A stretch of 64,000 bases of DNA from Pectobacterium punjabense. Its GTDB lineage: Bacteria; Pseudomonadota; Gammaproteobacteria; Enterobacterales; Enterobacteriaceae. Below, piece by piece: positions 18,919-25,860 of the stretch (within the stretch, counting starts at the first letter, position 1; the number at the start of each line of letters is the position of its first letter). The notes below the pieces were generated by a model, which worked only from the letters and a program-made list of their open reading frames with translations, was not told the DNA's origin and made no database searches. The stretch lies in NCBI RefSeq assembly GCF_012427845.1, contig NZ_CP038498.1, positions 806,001 to 870,000 on the forward strand, written 5' to 3'. The translations under genes and the position numbers were made by a program.

Positions 18919-19256
18919 ATACATTCCGCCTCTGGTCTTGATGCGTCAAGTTATGCGGAAGCTCTCCCGACATTAAGTCTTTCTCCATACCAAGGCTAGC
19001 AAGACAGCCTCTGTCAGACTCCCAGCCCGTTAGCGTTCTCGTGTCTTCATTTGACTTGGGTCTATCACCGCTCACCATCTGGTCGTCCTGACACGCTGTC
19101 TTGCACCTTTATCATTACTGGTCATCGCAGACCACATAACAATTACCTCAAGTCATTCTGTTTGCGTCCTGTTGCCTGCTGGTCTCCCTTTACGTGGGGG
19201 CTTGAGTAGGTCAGTAGGGTGCGACTTCAGGGTGCAAACAAAAGGAGTACACGTAA

Positions 19257-19967
19257 ATGTCTCAACAAGTAGTCATCTTTAACGATGAGTTCTCTCTGTC
19301 TTCCTATGAGTTCCTGACCAAGGTTATCAATCCTGCCCGTGAAGAGGCCGGGGAGAATCCCGTCAGTAATAAGGACTTCATCAATCGCGTGAAGGATGAG
19401 CTGGATTTAAAAGAGGAAAATTTCCTTTTATTAGACACGGGCGCTTCTGGACGTAAAGCCTCTCACACTATCCTTAACGGAGACCAACTACTATTGGTCG
19501 GTATGCGTGAGTCTAAAGCTGTGCGTCGCAAAGTCCTTGACTACATCCGACGAATTGAGAAGGACAAGCAGCTACTGGAAGACCAGAAGAAGCGAGCAGC
19601 CATTCAGTCCGCTAACCGCCGAGGCGTGACTTGGGGCGACTACTGCAAAACCTATGGTCTGCCCGCTCAGAAGCTAATGACCGCACTTCTCCAGCATCGT
19701 GGCCTCTTTCGTAAGAACTCAATCAGTAACGAGTGGTCTGTAAATCCGAAGTATTCCGACTGCTTTCGTATCATTAAGCCGTCAGACCAGAAGTTCTCAG
19801 CAGGTGGGTATAACTTCCGGTTCAACGCTAAGGGGCTGGAGGTCTTCGGTAAGCCTGAGAAGGTTGACAAGATGCGAGGCATCCTTATTGCATTCACTGG
19901 CACCGACCAGCAGAAGCAAGAGCACCTCCTGAAGCTGGCACAATCCGGTAAGGTGGAGGGAATCTAA
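19257..19967 (+). CDS. Rha-like phage regulatory protein / antirepressor
   Basis: 236-residue protein, first gene behind the phage-type promoters. Residues about 1-105 resemble the Rha regulatory domain (short helices, HTILNGDQLLLVGMRESKAVRRKVLDYI), and residues about 120-225 look like an antirepressor C-terminal DNA-binding domain (YCKTYGLPAQKLMTALLQHRGLF). Rha proteins interfere with phage or host control; here it could act on the helper phage or on the element. A strong AAAGGAG site precedes the ATG. The sequence TTTACGTG at 19189-19196 is complementary to CACGTAAA at 19250-19257, which includes the start codon's A. Confidence 0.65.
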   Translation: MSQQVVIFNDEFSLSSYEFLTKVINPAREEAGENPVSNKDFINRVKDELDLKEENFLLLDTGASGRKASHTILNGDQLLLVGMRESKAVRRKVLDYIRRIEKDKQLLEDQKKRAAIQSANRRGVTWGDYCKTYGLPAQKLMTALLQHRGLFRKNSISNEWSVNPKYSDCFRIIKPSDQKFSAGGYNFRFNAKGLEVFGKPEKVDKMRGILIAFTGTDQQKQEHLLKLAQSGKVEGI

Positions 19968-19968
19968 G

Positions 19969-20145
19969 ATGATGATTGACCCGCGCACACCTGAGGGGCG
20001 CATGACTCTCCGTTACCGTGGCTACCGGACTGAGGTCATCCTGAAGGAGCTTGGTCTAGACCCGGAAGATGAGACCCGCCAGCACCAATCCCGAGACGAG
20101 CTAATAGCCCAACTGGTCGCTATGAAACTGCCGCCTAACCGTTAG
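19969..20145 (+). CDS. 58-residue satellite protein
   Basis: Starts two bases after the Rha-like stop, so probably translationally coupled. Hydrophilic, with a first half rich in Arg and Glu (TLRYRGYRTEVILKELGLD) and a second predicted helix (SRDELIAQLVAMKLPPN). The shape suggests a small helical DNA- or protein-binding factor. No family recognised. Confidence 0.6.
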   Translation: MMIDPRTPEGRMTLRYRGYRTEVILKELGLDPEDETRQHQSRDELIAQLVAMKLPPNR

Positions 20146-20268
20146 TAGCTCACCTACTCAATACCTAATTTAAACACCTTTTGAGATGACCGATGCGGGG
20201 AGACGCCGCAGGACTAAACACGCCTGTGGTCGACCGATAGTCTCAACTCTCAAGAGGAGTACCAATTT

Positions 20269-20760
20269 ATGTTATTCAATAACCAAGACTGGAAACTGTC
20301 AGTCACCGACATCAATCTCTACGAGAATACTGTGAGTCTGGACGGTCAGTCCTATCCGCTGTCCCTCGCTATCAAGACCCTCATTCCGGGGTATCTGTCA
20401 GGCTTGCCGTCCACCAGCCGCGAAGCAATGGAGTTACTGGAAGCTCTTGCTGAAGCTGGCGTGACCATTGGTAACTTCTTCAGTAATGACCTGATGACCG
20501 CCTACCAACGCCGCCAGATGAATAAACGTGTTGAGGCTGAGCGTATCGCTAAAGAACTGGCGTCTCAGAAAGAGCGTACCCGCGAGATGTTCATGACTGA
20601 AGACGAATGGCAAAAAGAGCTACAGCGTCGCGAACAGGTCAAAGCTGAACGCCGGACCTATGGTGAGAACCTCCGCAGTGCTAACCATTCCGCTGGTCGT
20701 TCCAAGGCTTCAATTATGGCTGACCTCGATAGTGGCGCTAACTGGATGGACTGCTTGTAA
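20269..20760 (+). CDS. scaffold-like protein upstream of the capsid gene
   Basis: 163 residues. The first 65 look folded (WKLSVTDINLYENTVSLDG, then a hydrophobic helix LAIKTLIPGYL); residues about 80-140 are a long, highly charged predicted helix (Glu, Arg and Lys rich, with an MFMTEDEW segment). Position just before the capsid-like gene matches phage scaffolding genes such as T7 gene 9 before gene 10. A strong AGAGGAG site precedes the ATG. Scaffold is an inference from place and composition; a size-determining factor is an alternative. Confidence 0.5.
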   Translation: MLFNNQDWKLSVTDINLYENTVSLDGQSYPLSLAIKTLIPGYLSGLPSTSREAMELLEALAEAGVTIGNFFSNDLMTAYQRRQMNKRVEAERIAKELASQKERTREMFMTEDEWQKELQRREQVKAERRTYGENLRSANHSAGRSKASIMADLDSGANWMDCL

Positions 20761-20787
20761 GCAAGTGACCCTCATCTAAGAACACAC

Positions 20788-20814
20788 GGTCCCTGACTTA
20801 CCGTTAGGGACTTC
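20788..20814 (+). other. hairpin before the capsid gene
   Basis: GTCCCT and AGGGAC arms around an 11-base loop, in the leader of the capsid-like gene. No U-tract follows. T7-type transcripts are cut by RNase III at such intergenic hairpins, so a processing site is possible. Confidence 0.4.
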
Positions 20815-20843
20815 AAGTATTTGACTCAAGGAGATTAATTATC

Positions 20844-21833
20844 ATGACTATGACTAAAGACGCTTTCCAGTTCGGCATTGAGCCTGTTCGTATCACCGAC
20901 ACCGACAACCTTCAGATTAACGAAGGTCTTCCGACTAACGCCGACCCTCAGGTTTATGCCCTTGAGCTGGCTAAGCTGGTTAAGACGATGCTCAATGGTG
21001 TGCTTAAAGACGCTCAGGATAACATTCCGTTCCCTGTAGAAGTCCTGCCGACCCGTAACAGCTTACCAACTCCAATCATCGCTCACACGCTGGCTGACCG
21101 CTCTGTGGTCGTTCCTGTCCGTGGTGGTAAGCGACCTGAAGTCGTGACCGCTCCGTCCGGCACTGAAATCACCGTGGAGCCGATTGAACAGGCTATCCTC
21201 GTATCACATCAAACCAAGCTGTGGGACGCTAAGTCTTCCACTGGTTTCACTCAGGGGACGCTCCAGCAGGACGCTCTGAACATCTGCGATAACGTGGTCC
21301 GTACCATCAATAGTCGCATGGTCGATGTACTGGAATCCTCCAAGCTGTTGAAGACTGTAGAGCTTCCGGTCCTGACTGGTAGCCTGACAGCTAAGGCAGA
21401 CACTATCATGGACGCGCTGTATGAGAACACCGAGTCTTCTTTCGGTTCTGAGGTTTCTGACTACGGCATTATCGCCCATGAGTCACACCTCAAGGCTCTC
21501 TCCCGTCTGGCTGCTAAGCAAGGTTTTGGTGGTGAAGACGCTATCGTCGATATGCTGGGGACTGACATCGCCTATTACAACGGTGAAGACCGTGGCGTGT
21601 TCATGATGGCTAAGCGTTTTACGGCTCTGAGCTTCGGTTGCTTCCGTCACGATGGCGAGAACATTACTGTGGTCCTTTCACGTGATGGTGACTCCCAGTC
21701 TCACGACCTTGAGATTCTCGGCAAGGTGTTTGTTGTAGCTGAAGCTGCTACGACCATCAAGATGGGTACTGGCTCGGCTACTGCTGTCCTGCCTGTAGTC
21801 AAACGCCTGAGCTTCACTAAAGAAGCTAACTAA
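20844..21833 (+). CDS. probable HK97-fold major capsid protein of the satellite
   Basis: 329-residue protein. Pattern: flexible charged N-terminus (1-50), a helix, a strand-rich segment around residues 80-115 (VVVPVRGGKRPEVV) like an E-loop, a long helix with LQQDALNICDNVVRTINSRMVDVLE (about 135-165) like the P-domain spine, and a C-terminal strand-rich region ending VFVVAEAATTIKMGTGSATAVLPVVKRL, typical of A/P domains in coat proteins. Strong AAGGAG site. It does not resemble T7 gp10 in sequence. The call rests on fold-like pattern and context; a structure prediction would decide. Confidence 0.5.
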   Translation: MTMTKDAFQFGIEPVRITDTDNLQINEGLPTNADPQVYALELAKLVKTMLNGVLKDAQDNIPFPVEVLPTRNSLPTPIIAHTLADRSVVVPVRGGKRPEVVTAPSGTEITVEPIEQAILVSHQTKLWDAKSSTGFTQGTLQQDALNICDNVVRTINSRMVDVLESSKLLKTVELPVLTGSLTAKADTIMDALYENTESSFGSEVSDYGIIAHESHLKALSRLAAKQGFGGEDAIVDMLGTDIAYYNGEDRGVFMMAKRFTALSFGCFRHDGENITVVLSRDGDSQSHDLEILGKVFVVAEAATTIKMGTGSATAVLPVVKRLSFTKEAN

Positions 21834-21927
21834 CAATAACGACTATTGGTCAGACTTCCTAACTGGATATCTGGCCTTTATTTTGTACTAGTAATCTAGT
21901 TCATGGGTGCGGAAAGAGGAGGACCTA

Positions 21928-22008
21928 ATGGACCTACACAAAGTCTATCTCGGGGTCTTCCTGCTAAAGTTAGCGCTTGTTGTTTGGCTGGTGGTTCTTA
22001 GACGATGA
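21928..22008 (+). CDS. 26-residue single-span membrane peptide
   Basis: Begins MDLHKVYLGVF, continues as one unbroken hydrophobic helix and ends in a positive LRR tail, giving an N-out/C-in or hairpin-free orientation. An excellent AGAGGAGG ribosome site stands a few bases upstream. Last gene of the satellite. Possible roles are holin-like lysis timing, superinfection exclusion or a small toxin; sequence alone does not choose. Confidence 0.55.
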   Translation: MDLHKVYLGVFLLKLALVVWLVVLRR

Positions 22009-22117
22009 GTTTTGACTGAAAAAATGTGAGACCCTATCTAATATAAAGAGCGAGCCAAAAGTCCCCATAGCCCGACCCTGAGTCAGGCCAAAAGGGCCGG
22101 GTAGTCAGACCGTGAGT

Positions 22118-22136
22118 TCTATTCCTTTAGAGGGAA
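22118..22136 (+). other. hairpin near the right end of the satellite
   Basis: TATTCC and GGAATA arms with a 7-base loop, after the last satellite gene. A weak terminator or processing site; no U-tract. Confidence 0.3.
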
Positions 22137-22175
22137 TATTACGTGCTTCAAGTCTTGACCGTCAGCCTCTCAATG

Positions 22176-22195
22176 TGTAACCATCACTGTAACCA
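22176..22195 (+). other. putative integrase arm-type sites, right
   Basis: TGTAACCA at 22176-22183 and CACTGTAACCA at 22185-22195 are tandem; the 11-mer equals the one at 15948-15958. They lie about 50-70 bases inside attR. Confidence 0.55.
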
Positions 22196-22245
22196 CTGGA
22201 TTCATCAGTCTTTAAGAAACAAGAAGTTAGCTAGTTGTCCTCGGC

Positions 22246-22262
22246 TCCCTTCACTCGCTCCA
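22246..22262 (+). other. attR with displaced native tRNA-Gly 3' end
   Basis: Core TCCCTTC followed by ACTCGCTCCA. Read as tRNA positions 66-72 (CACTCGC) it pairs perfectly with the acceptor 5' strand GCGAGTG at 15802-15808. It is therefore the original chromosomal 3' end, pushed 6.4 kb away by integration. Confidence 0.85.
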
Positions 22263-22538
22263 AAAACATTTCTAATGCCTTGATTCCAAAAGTGTATATC
22301 CGTGTGCTATACAATCAATTATATTACCCTATGGTTACCCATGAAATTTGTAACTGCCGGGCTACATCCGCGTCATGCTCAAGAGAAGAAGGTCGTGATT
22401 TCTCGGTCATCGATGAATTAAGTTGAACAAATCACTCGCTATTTTGTGGCGTTGTATGAAGAAAGAAGGATTTAATATCCGTCTCTATTGAATCTTTACG
22501 TCAGAGTGTTCTGCGTCACGTTACTGAGGTCAGTGTTT
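22263..22538. other. intergenic region right of attR
   Basis: 276 bases of AT-rich chromosome between attR and the SnoaL-like gene. A 63-codon frame (22235-22426) crosses attR and carries tRNA sequence; I do not accept it. Nothing else is supported. Confidence 0.4.
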
Positions 22539-22931
22539 ATGGAACCACATCCGATACGCGAAATCATTGAAGCCTGTGATAAAGCAATATCTGAACGAAA
22601 TTTTGATGCCTTGATGAATTATTATGCCGAGGATGCCGCACTTGTTATCAAGCCAGGAATGGTTGCAAGAGGGAAAGGTGATATAAGAAAAGCGTTTATC
22701 GCTATTGCCGATTACTTTAAAAATCAACTTGTTGTTGAACAAGGAAATATGCAGGTCATCGAAGGTGGTGGAGACGCTTTAGTGATTATGGAAACGGTGC
22801 TTCATTACCCAGACGATCAGGGGAATAGTGTCACCACAACCCGACGAGCGACCTACGTGTTCAAGAAAGACGCTGATGGACGCTGGCTTTGCACAATTGA
22901 TAACTCCTATGGAACAACACTTCTTGACTGA
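22539..22931 (+). CDS. SnoaL-like/DUF4440 family protein
   Basis: 130-residue NTF2-fold protein: three N-terminal helices (IREIIEACDKAISERNFDALMNYYAEDAALV pattern), then a curved sheet, ending with FKKDADGRWLCTIDNSYGTT, typical of DUF4440/SgcJ-type ketosteroid-isomerase-like proteins. Real start chosen at MEPHPI, with GAGG about nine bases upstream; the longer frame adds unlike residues. Substrate unknown. Confidence 0.75.
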   Translation: MEPHPIREIIEACDKAISERNFDALMNYYAEDAALVIKPGMVARGKGDIRKAFIAIADYFKNQLVVEQGNMQVIEGGGDALVIMETVLHYPDDQGNSVTTTRRATYVFKKDADGRWLCTIDNSYGTTLLD

Positions 22932-23038
22932 TGATGTCTAGTCAATTCAGGCGTCAGGGTGATGCTGGCGCGTTTTTCGTCTTCCTCGATGGCTTTCCCA
23001 TGTTTGGATATGAGGCCAACGAGTGACCCCAATCTCTT

Positions 23039-24106
23039 TTATTTCTCTGCTTTAATGACGGTCGCTGTCCAACTGGGTAAATCCCAGGTGCCGCCGAGTT
23101 GGATCATGCGGCATGAACCTGTGGTTGATACACTGCTTTGCTGGAATGTTTTTCCATCCCATATCCAGGATTCATAGCTCATGCAGTCCGCGAGCCCGCG
23201 TCCTTTATGTACTGCGGTAATTTCACCGTTCTCGTAATTTGTGCCATCCGTCGTCACGAGCTGCGGCTGAGTTTGCATGGTGTTATCGATGACCCAGTAG
23301 GCATAGCCTTCGTTATAGGCTGCGCGCCAGCAAAGGGTACTGAGCAGAGACAGGCTGTCAGTCAGTGGGGTGAACGTAATGGGTTCTGCTTGTGGGTCAT
23401 CTTGTGGCAGCAAGTTATCGCAGTCGTTATGCAGCGTTTTAAGTAGCTTTTTATGGAGAACGGATTGTTCCACATCCGTCAGAGTCCGCGATGCCTCCTG
23501 CTTAGTGATTGCTGCGTAGATAACGGGGGCAACTACAGCAGGTAACTCACTGCTTTTATTTCCTTTTTTGGTGATGGCATCCGTTGTCCCGATGCGACCT
23601 TGTTTCTCATCCATTTTTAATAGTACGGCGTAGGCACCGGCCCCGGACAGTTCGGAAACGGCACCATTGTGGCGAAAAGCGACTTTCCCGCTTCCTTTTA
23701 GAGCCTGCAATACGCTGGGAATTTGTTTCTCATTGAGCTGCCAGAGATTGTCTTTGATTGGGGTGAGCAGGCCTTTATCCACACCATCAATGGTTAGCGT
23801 GAGCGTGGTGCCTTTAGGAATCGCTTGGTATACCTCAGCGAGCATGACGTCTGCCGTTATGGGCGTATTCTTCCCGGCATGACGCGTGAGAAGCAGTGAT
23901 ATTCCAGGAACATCTTGCTCGTCCCCCGCGTATTGCTCTTCGGATGAGTAGCCGGCGGCTCGGCACGTCAGCGTGTTATCACAGACCACTTCCCAGTCTT
24001 TATGAGAGAAAGAACTATCGGTGAATGTTGTGGCAAATGCCAGAGCCGGGATACCCGCGATGAGGGCAGTGAACATATTGACGCGGTAAGGGAGAGAAAA
24101 AATCAT
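23039..24106 (-). CDS. DUF1176 periplasmic protein
   Basis: 355-residue exported protein with a signal peptide (about 1-25, cleavage after FA in ALAFATTF). The mature part carries the DUF1176 pattern: KDWEVVCDNTLTCRAAGY near residue 37 with a cysteine pair, a central helical LTDVEQ segment, and the C-terminal GRGLADCMSYESWIWDGKTF. Function of the family is unknown. It is convergent with the SnoaL-like gene and divergent from lpxP. Confidence 0.8.
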   Translation of the reverse strand: MIFSLPYRVNMFTALIAGIPALAFATTFTDSSFSHKDWEVVCDNTLTCRAAGYSSEEQYAGDEQDVPGISLLLTRHAGKNTPITADVMLAEVYQAIPKGTTLTLTIDGVDKGLLTPIKDNLWQLNEKQIPSVLQALKGSGKVAFRHNGAVSELSGAGAYAVLLKMDEKQGRIGTTDAITKKGNKSSELPAVVAPVIYAAITKQEASRTLTDVEQSVLHKKLLKTLHNDCDNLLPQDDPQAEPITFTPLTDSLSLLSTLCWRAAYNEGYAYWVIDNTMQTQPQLVTTDGTNYENGEITAVHKGRGLADCMSYESWIWDGKTFQQSSVSTTGSCRMIQLGGTWDLPSWTATVIKAEK

Positions 24107-24484
24107 TTTCCATCAAATCCTTGGTTATGTTACGGCTTACCCTTGACCTATTTGGAGCGTAAAGAAGGCCGTCGCTTTTTTTGACATATGCCAAGATGTT
24201 AGCTTTAGACCACGTGATATTGCGAATATTTCTTGTTCGGCCACTCCTCTATTAAGAACGAATCGGGTATGATGCCGCTGCCGTCGGCCGTTCATCGGTT
24301 GCTCAAAATCCCCTCTGCGTTATCAGCATGTTTATCCTGCTTTTTAACCTCATGCGTGATAACGGTCAGAAATCAGTTTCCCACACAGCTGAAACGATCC
24401 CTATAAATAAGTGTCATGATAGATGTAGCGCGATGAGAACGACTCTTTATGCGGTACGCTGTTAATCACTTAAAGATGAGTATC
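24107..24484. other. divergent intergenic region, DUF1176 gene / lpxP
   Basis: About 380 bases. A TTGACA (24182-24187) with a weak TTTAGA 17 bases later could be a promoter reading right. No RNA gene or repeat is evident. Confidence 0.35.
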
Positions 24485-25408
24485 ATGAAAATTAAGCAAA
24501 CATTTACCAGGGCATTACTCCACCCGCGCTATTGGGCGACTTGGTTCGGTCTGGGCGTGCTGTTTTTATTAGTTCAGCTCCCTTACCCGCTGTTGATGAA
24601 ACTCGGGAGCAGCGCAGGTCGTTTATCCCGCGTCTTCCTTAAGCGTCGGGTGTCGATTGCCCGGCGTAATCTTGAGTTGTGCTTCCCTACAATCTCCGAC
24701 GATGAGCGAGAAGCTATGATCGATAGCAACTTTGCGTCGCTTGGCATGGCATTGGTCGAAACCGGTATGGCCTGGTTCTGGTCCGATCGTCGTGTGCGCC
24801 AATGGTTTGATGTCTCGGGGCTTGAGCATTTGCGGCACGCTACGGATAAAGGACAGGGCGTGATGGTGATTGGTATTCACTTTATGTCGCTGGAACTGGG
24901 CGGCAGGGCGATGGGGTTGTGTCGGCCAATGATGGCGATGTACCGCCCGCACAATAATAAAGCGATGGAAATGGTGCAAACCTGGGGACGTTCTCGTTCA
25001 AACAAGGCGATGATTGACCGTAAAGATCTGCGCGGTATGGTGCAGGCGCTAAAGCGTGGTGAAGCGGTGTGGTTCGCGCCCGACCAAGATTACGGTCCTA
25101 AAGGCAGCGTCTTTGCCCCATTCTTTGCCGTGAAAAACGCGGCTACCACTAGCGGCACATTCACCATCAGTCGCCTGGCAAAACCTGCAATGATGACGAC
25201 GGTGCTGATTCGTAAACCGAATGCTTTGGGTTACCAACTGGTGATTCAGCCGGAATTACAGGATTATCCTTATCACGATGAACAGGCTGCGGCGTGTTAC
25301 ATGAATAAGGTGATTGAGAAAGAAATCATGCGTGCGCCTGAACAGTATCTTTGGCTGCATCGCCGCTTTAAAACGCGTCCCGCAGGGGAAATATCACTTT
25401 ACGCCTGA
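24485..25408 (+). CDS. lpxP: Kdo2-lipid IVA acyltransferase LpxP
   Basis: Inner-membrane late acyltransferase of lipid A; LpxP adds palmitoleate in the cold in place of laurate (LpxL). 307 residues, one N-terminal membrane helix (about 20-40). Catalytic HxxxxE-type motif seen as GIHFMSLELGG near residue 133, and the PDQDYGPKGSVF segment near residue 200. Sequence agrees better with LpxP than LpxL (opening HPRYWATWFGLGVLFL, MAWFW, C-terminal LWLHRRFKTRPAGE). Starts at 24476 or 24449 are in frame alternatives. Confidence 0.88.
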   Translation: MKIKQTFTRALLHPRYWATWFGLGVLFLLVQLPYPLLMKLGSSAGRLSRVFLKRRVSIARRNLELCFPTISDDEREAMIDSNFASLGMALVETGMAWFWSDRRVRQWFDVSGLEHLRHATDKGQGVMVIGIHFMSLELGGRAMGLCRPMMAMYRPHNNKAMEMVQTWGRSRSNKAMIDRKDLRGMVQALKRGEAVWFAPDQDYGPKGSVFAPFFAVKNAATTSGTFTISRLAKPAMMTTVLIRKPNALGYQLVIQPELQDYPYHDEQAAACYMNKVIEKEIMRAPEQYLWLHRRFKTRPAGEISLYA

Positions 25409-25498
25409 TGATTGGGTGAGATGATGTAAGCATGTGCGAAATGGGGTGGCGCTTCGGCGCCATTCTGACAAGACAGTTGCTACGTTTGGTGCAGAAAC

Positions 25499-25531
25499 AA
25501 AAATGGCCGCCAGATGGCAGCCATTTTAGGG
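25499..25531. terminator. bidirectional terminator
   Basis: AAAATGGC and GCCATTTT arms around a short loop, with A-rich and T-rich flanks, so it can end both lpxP and the reverse-strand small-protein transcript. Confidence 0.75.
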
Positions 25532-25552
25532 TGGTTAACGTACTGAGTACGA

Positions 25553-25639
25553 TTAACGGAAGATAGCGTGGGGGTTAACACCGCGATAGGTTTTGCCCAA
25601 CGCTTTTAATATTTGATTGATTTTGCGGACAACGCGCAT
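25553..25639 (-). CDS. azuC: 28-residue AzuC-like small protein
   Basis: Begins MRVVRKINQILKALGKTYRG and ends VNPHAIFR. E. coli AzuC is also 28 residues, with an N-terminal basic amphipathic helix and the pattern K-T-aromatic-basic...V-P...FR at the C-terminus, which I see here. AzuC is made from the dual-function RNA AzuCR and binds glycerol-3-phosphate dehydrogenase GlpD. A GGGGAT ribosome site precedes the start. The symbol is offered on pattern, recalled without a search. Confidence 0.6.
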   Translation of the reverse strand: MRVVRKINQILKALGKTYRGVNPHAIFR

Positions 25640-25666
25640 CTTTTTATCCCCACGATTCTTAAATAA

Positions 25667-25738
25667 TTATTGGTTAAAAGTACCAAAGTTGATGTTGATG
25701 TTTTCAAACATAGCGATGATTTTGTTCAGCAGTTTCAT
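25667..25738 (-). CDS. 23-residue amphipathic small protein upstream of the AzuC-like gene
   Basis: Begins MKLLNKIIAMFENIN and ends FGTFNQ. A strong GAGGA site stands seven bases before the ATG; an upstream ATG at 25744 is too close to it. The N-terminal half (MKL, then MF.N, then F) also resembles the first 18 residues of AzuC, so the two frames may be diverged duplicates on one transcript. Confidence 0.55.
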   Translation of the reverse strand: MKLLNKIIAMFENININFGTFNQ

Positions 25739-25771
25739 GGTCATTTCCTCGTTGTTAGTTAATTTGTTTTC

Positions 25772-25787
25772 TGTGATGCTGTTCACG
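25772..25787. promoter_or_regulatory. CRP-like site overlapping the small-protein transcript start
   Basis: TGTGATGCTGTTCACG matches TGTGA-N6-TCACA at nine of ten positions. It overlaps the predicted +1 (about 25787), a repressing position. Confidence 0.55.
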
Positions 25788-25793
25788 TTTTTA

Positions 25794-25822
25794 AGAATAC
25801 TCGCACTGATACGGCTGGTCAA
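25794..25822 (-). promoter_or_regulatory. sigma-70 promoter of the AzuC-like transcript
   Basis: Reverse strand: TTGACC (25822-25817), 17-base spacer, TATTCT (25799-25794); predicted +1 about 25787. Confidence 0.7.
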
Positions 25823-25828
25823 CTTTTT

Positions 25829-25844
25829 TGTGATGGCAATCACA
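25829..25844. promoter_or_regulatory. CRP site upstream of the AzuC-like promoter
   Basis: TGTGATGGCAATCACA, a perfect TGTGA-N6-TCACA. Its centre is about 49.5 bases before the predicted start, 57 bases from the second site. Confidence 0.75.
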
Positions 25845-25860
25845 AAAAAATGAACGATCA

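Larger units (their letters stand above)
18287..19256 (+). other. 970-base control region of the satellite (promoter pairs, possible origin)
   Basis: Between the broken DUF4145 gene and the Rha-like gene. It holds the two tandem pairs of T7-type promoters, one reverse-strand frame (18409-18597), an inverted repeat (18687-18697 with 18766-18777) enclosing an AT-rich 50-base stretch, and a 9-bp inverted repeat (18782-18790, 18819-18827). In T7 the primary replication origin also pairs two phage promoters with an AT-rich stretch, so a replication or packaging role is a reasonable inference. Confidence 0.55.
15859..22252 (+). mobile_element. tRNA-Gly-integrated satellite-like element with T7-type promoters
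   Basis: 6,387-bp element bounded by two copies of the 7-bp core TCCCTTC (15859-15865, 22246-22252). Contents in order: integrase, broken DUF4145 gene, a 1-kb non-coding region with four T7/T3-class promoters, a Rha-like regulator, a 58-residue protein, a scaffold-like protein, a probable capsid protein and a 26-residue membrane peptide. I recognise no terminase, portal, tail, lysis or polymerase gene. GATC is almost absent (two sites). The composition, promoters and partial virion gene set suggest a satellite of T7-like phages; this is inference. Confidence 0.8.

Noticed and set aside
20844..21833. T7 gp10-type capsid
   Set aside because: No sequence resemblance to gp10 is visible; only a general HK97-like layout is claimed.
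22235..22426. 63-codon frame at attR
   Set aside because: It begins inside the displaced tRNA 3' end and shows no family pattern or ribosome site.
25617..25853. 78-codon forward frame rich in Phe and Leu
   Set aside because: It is antisense to the two microproteins, their promoter and CRP sites; its composition is explained by them.
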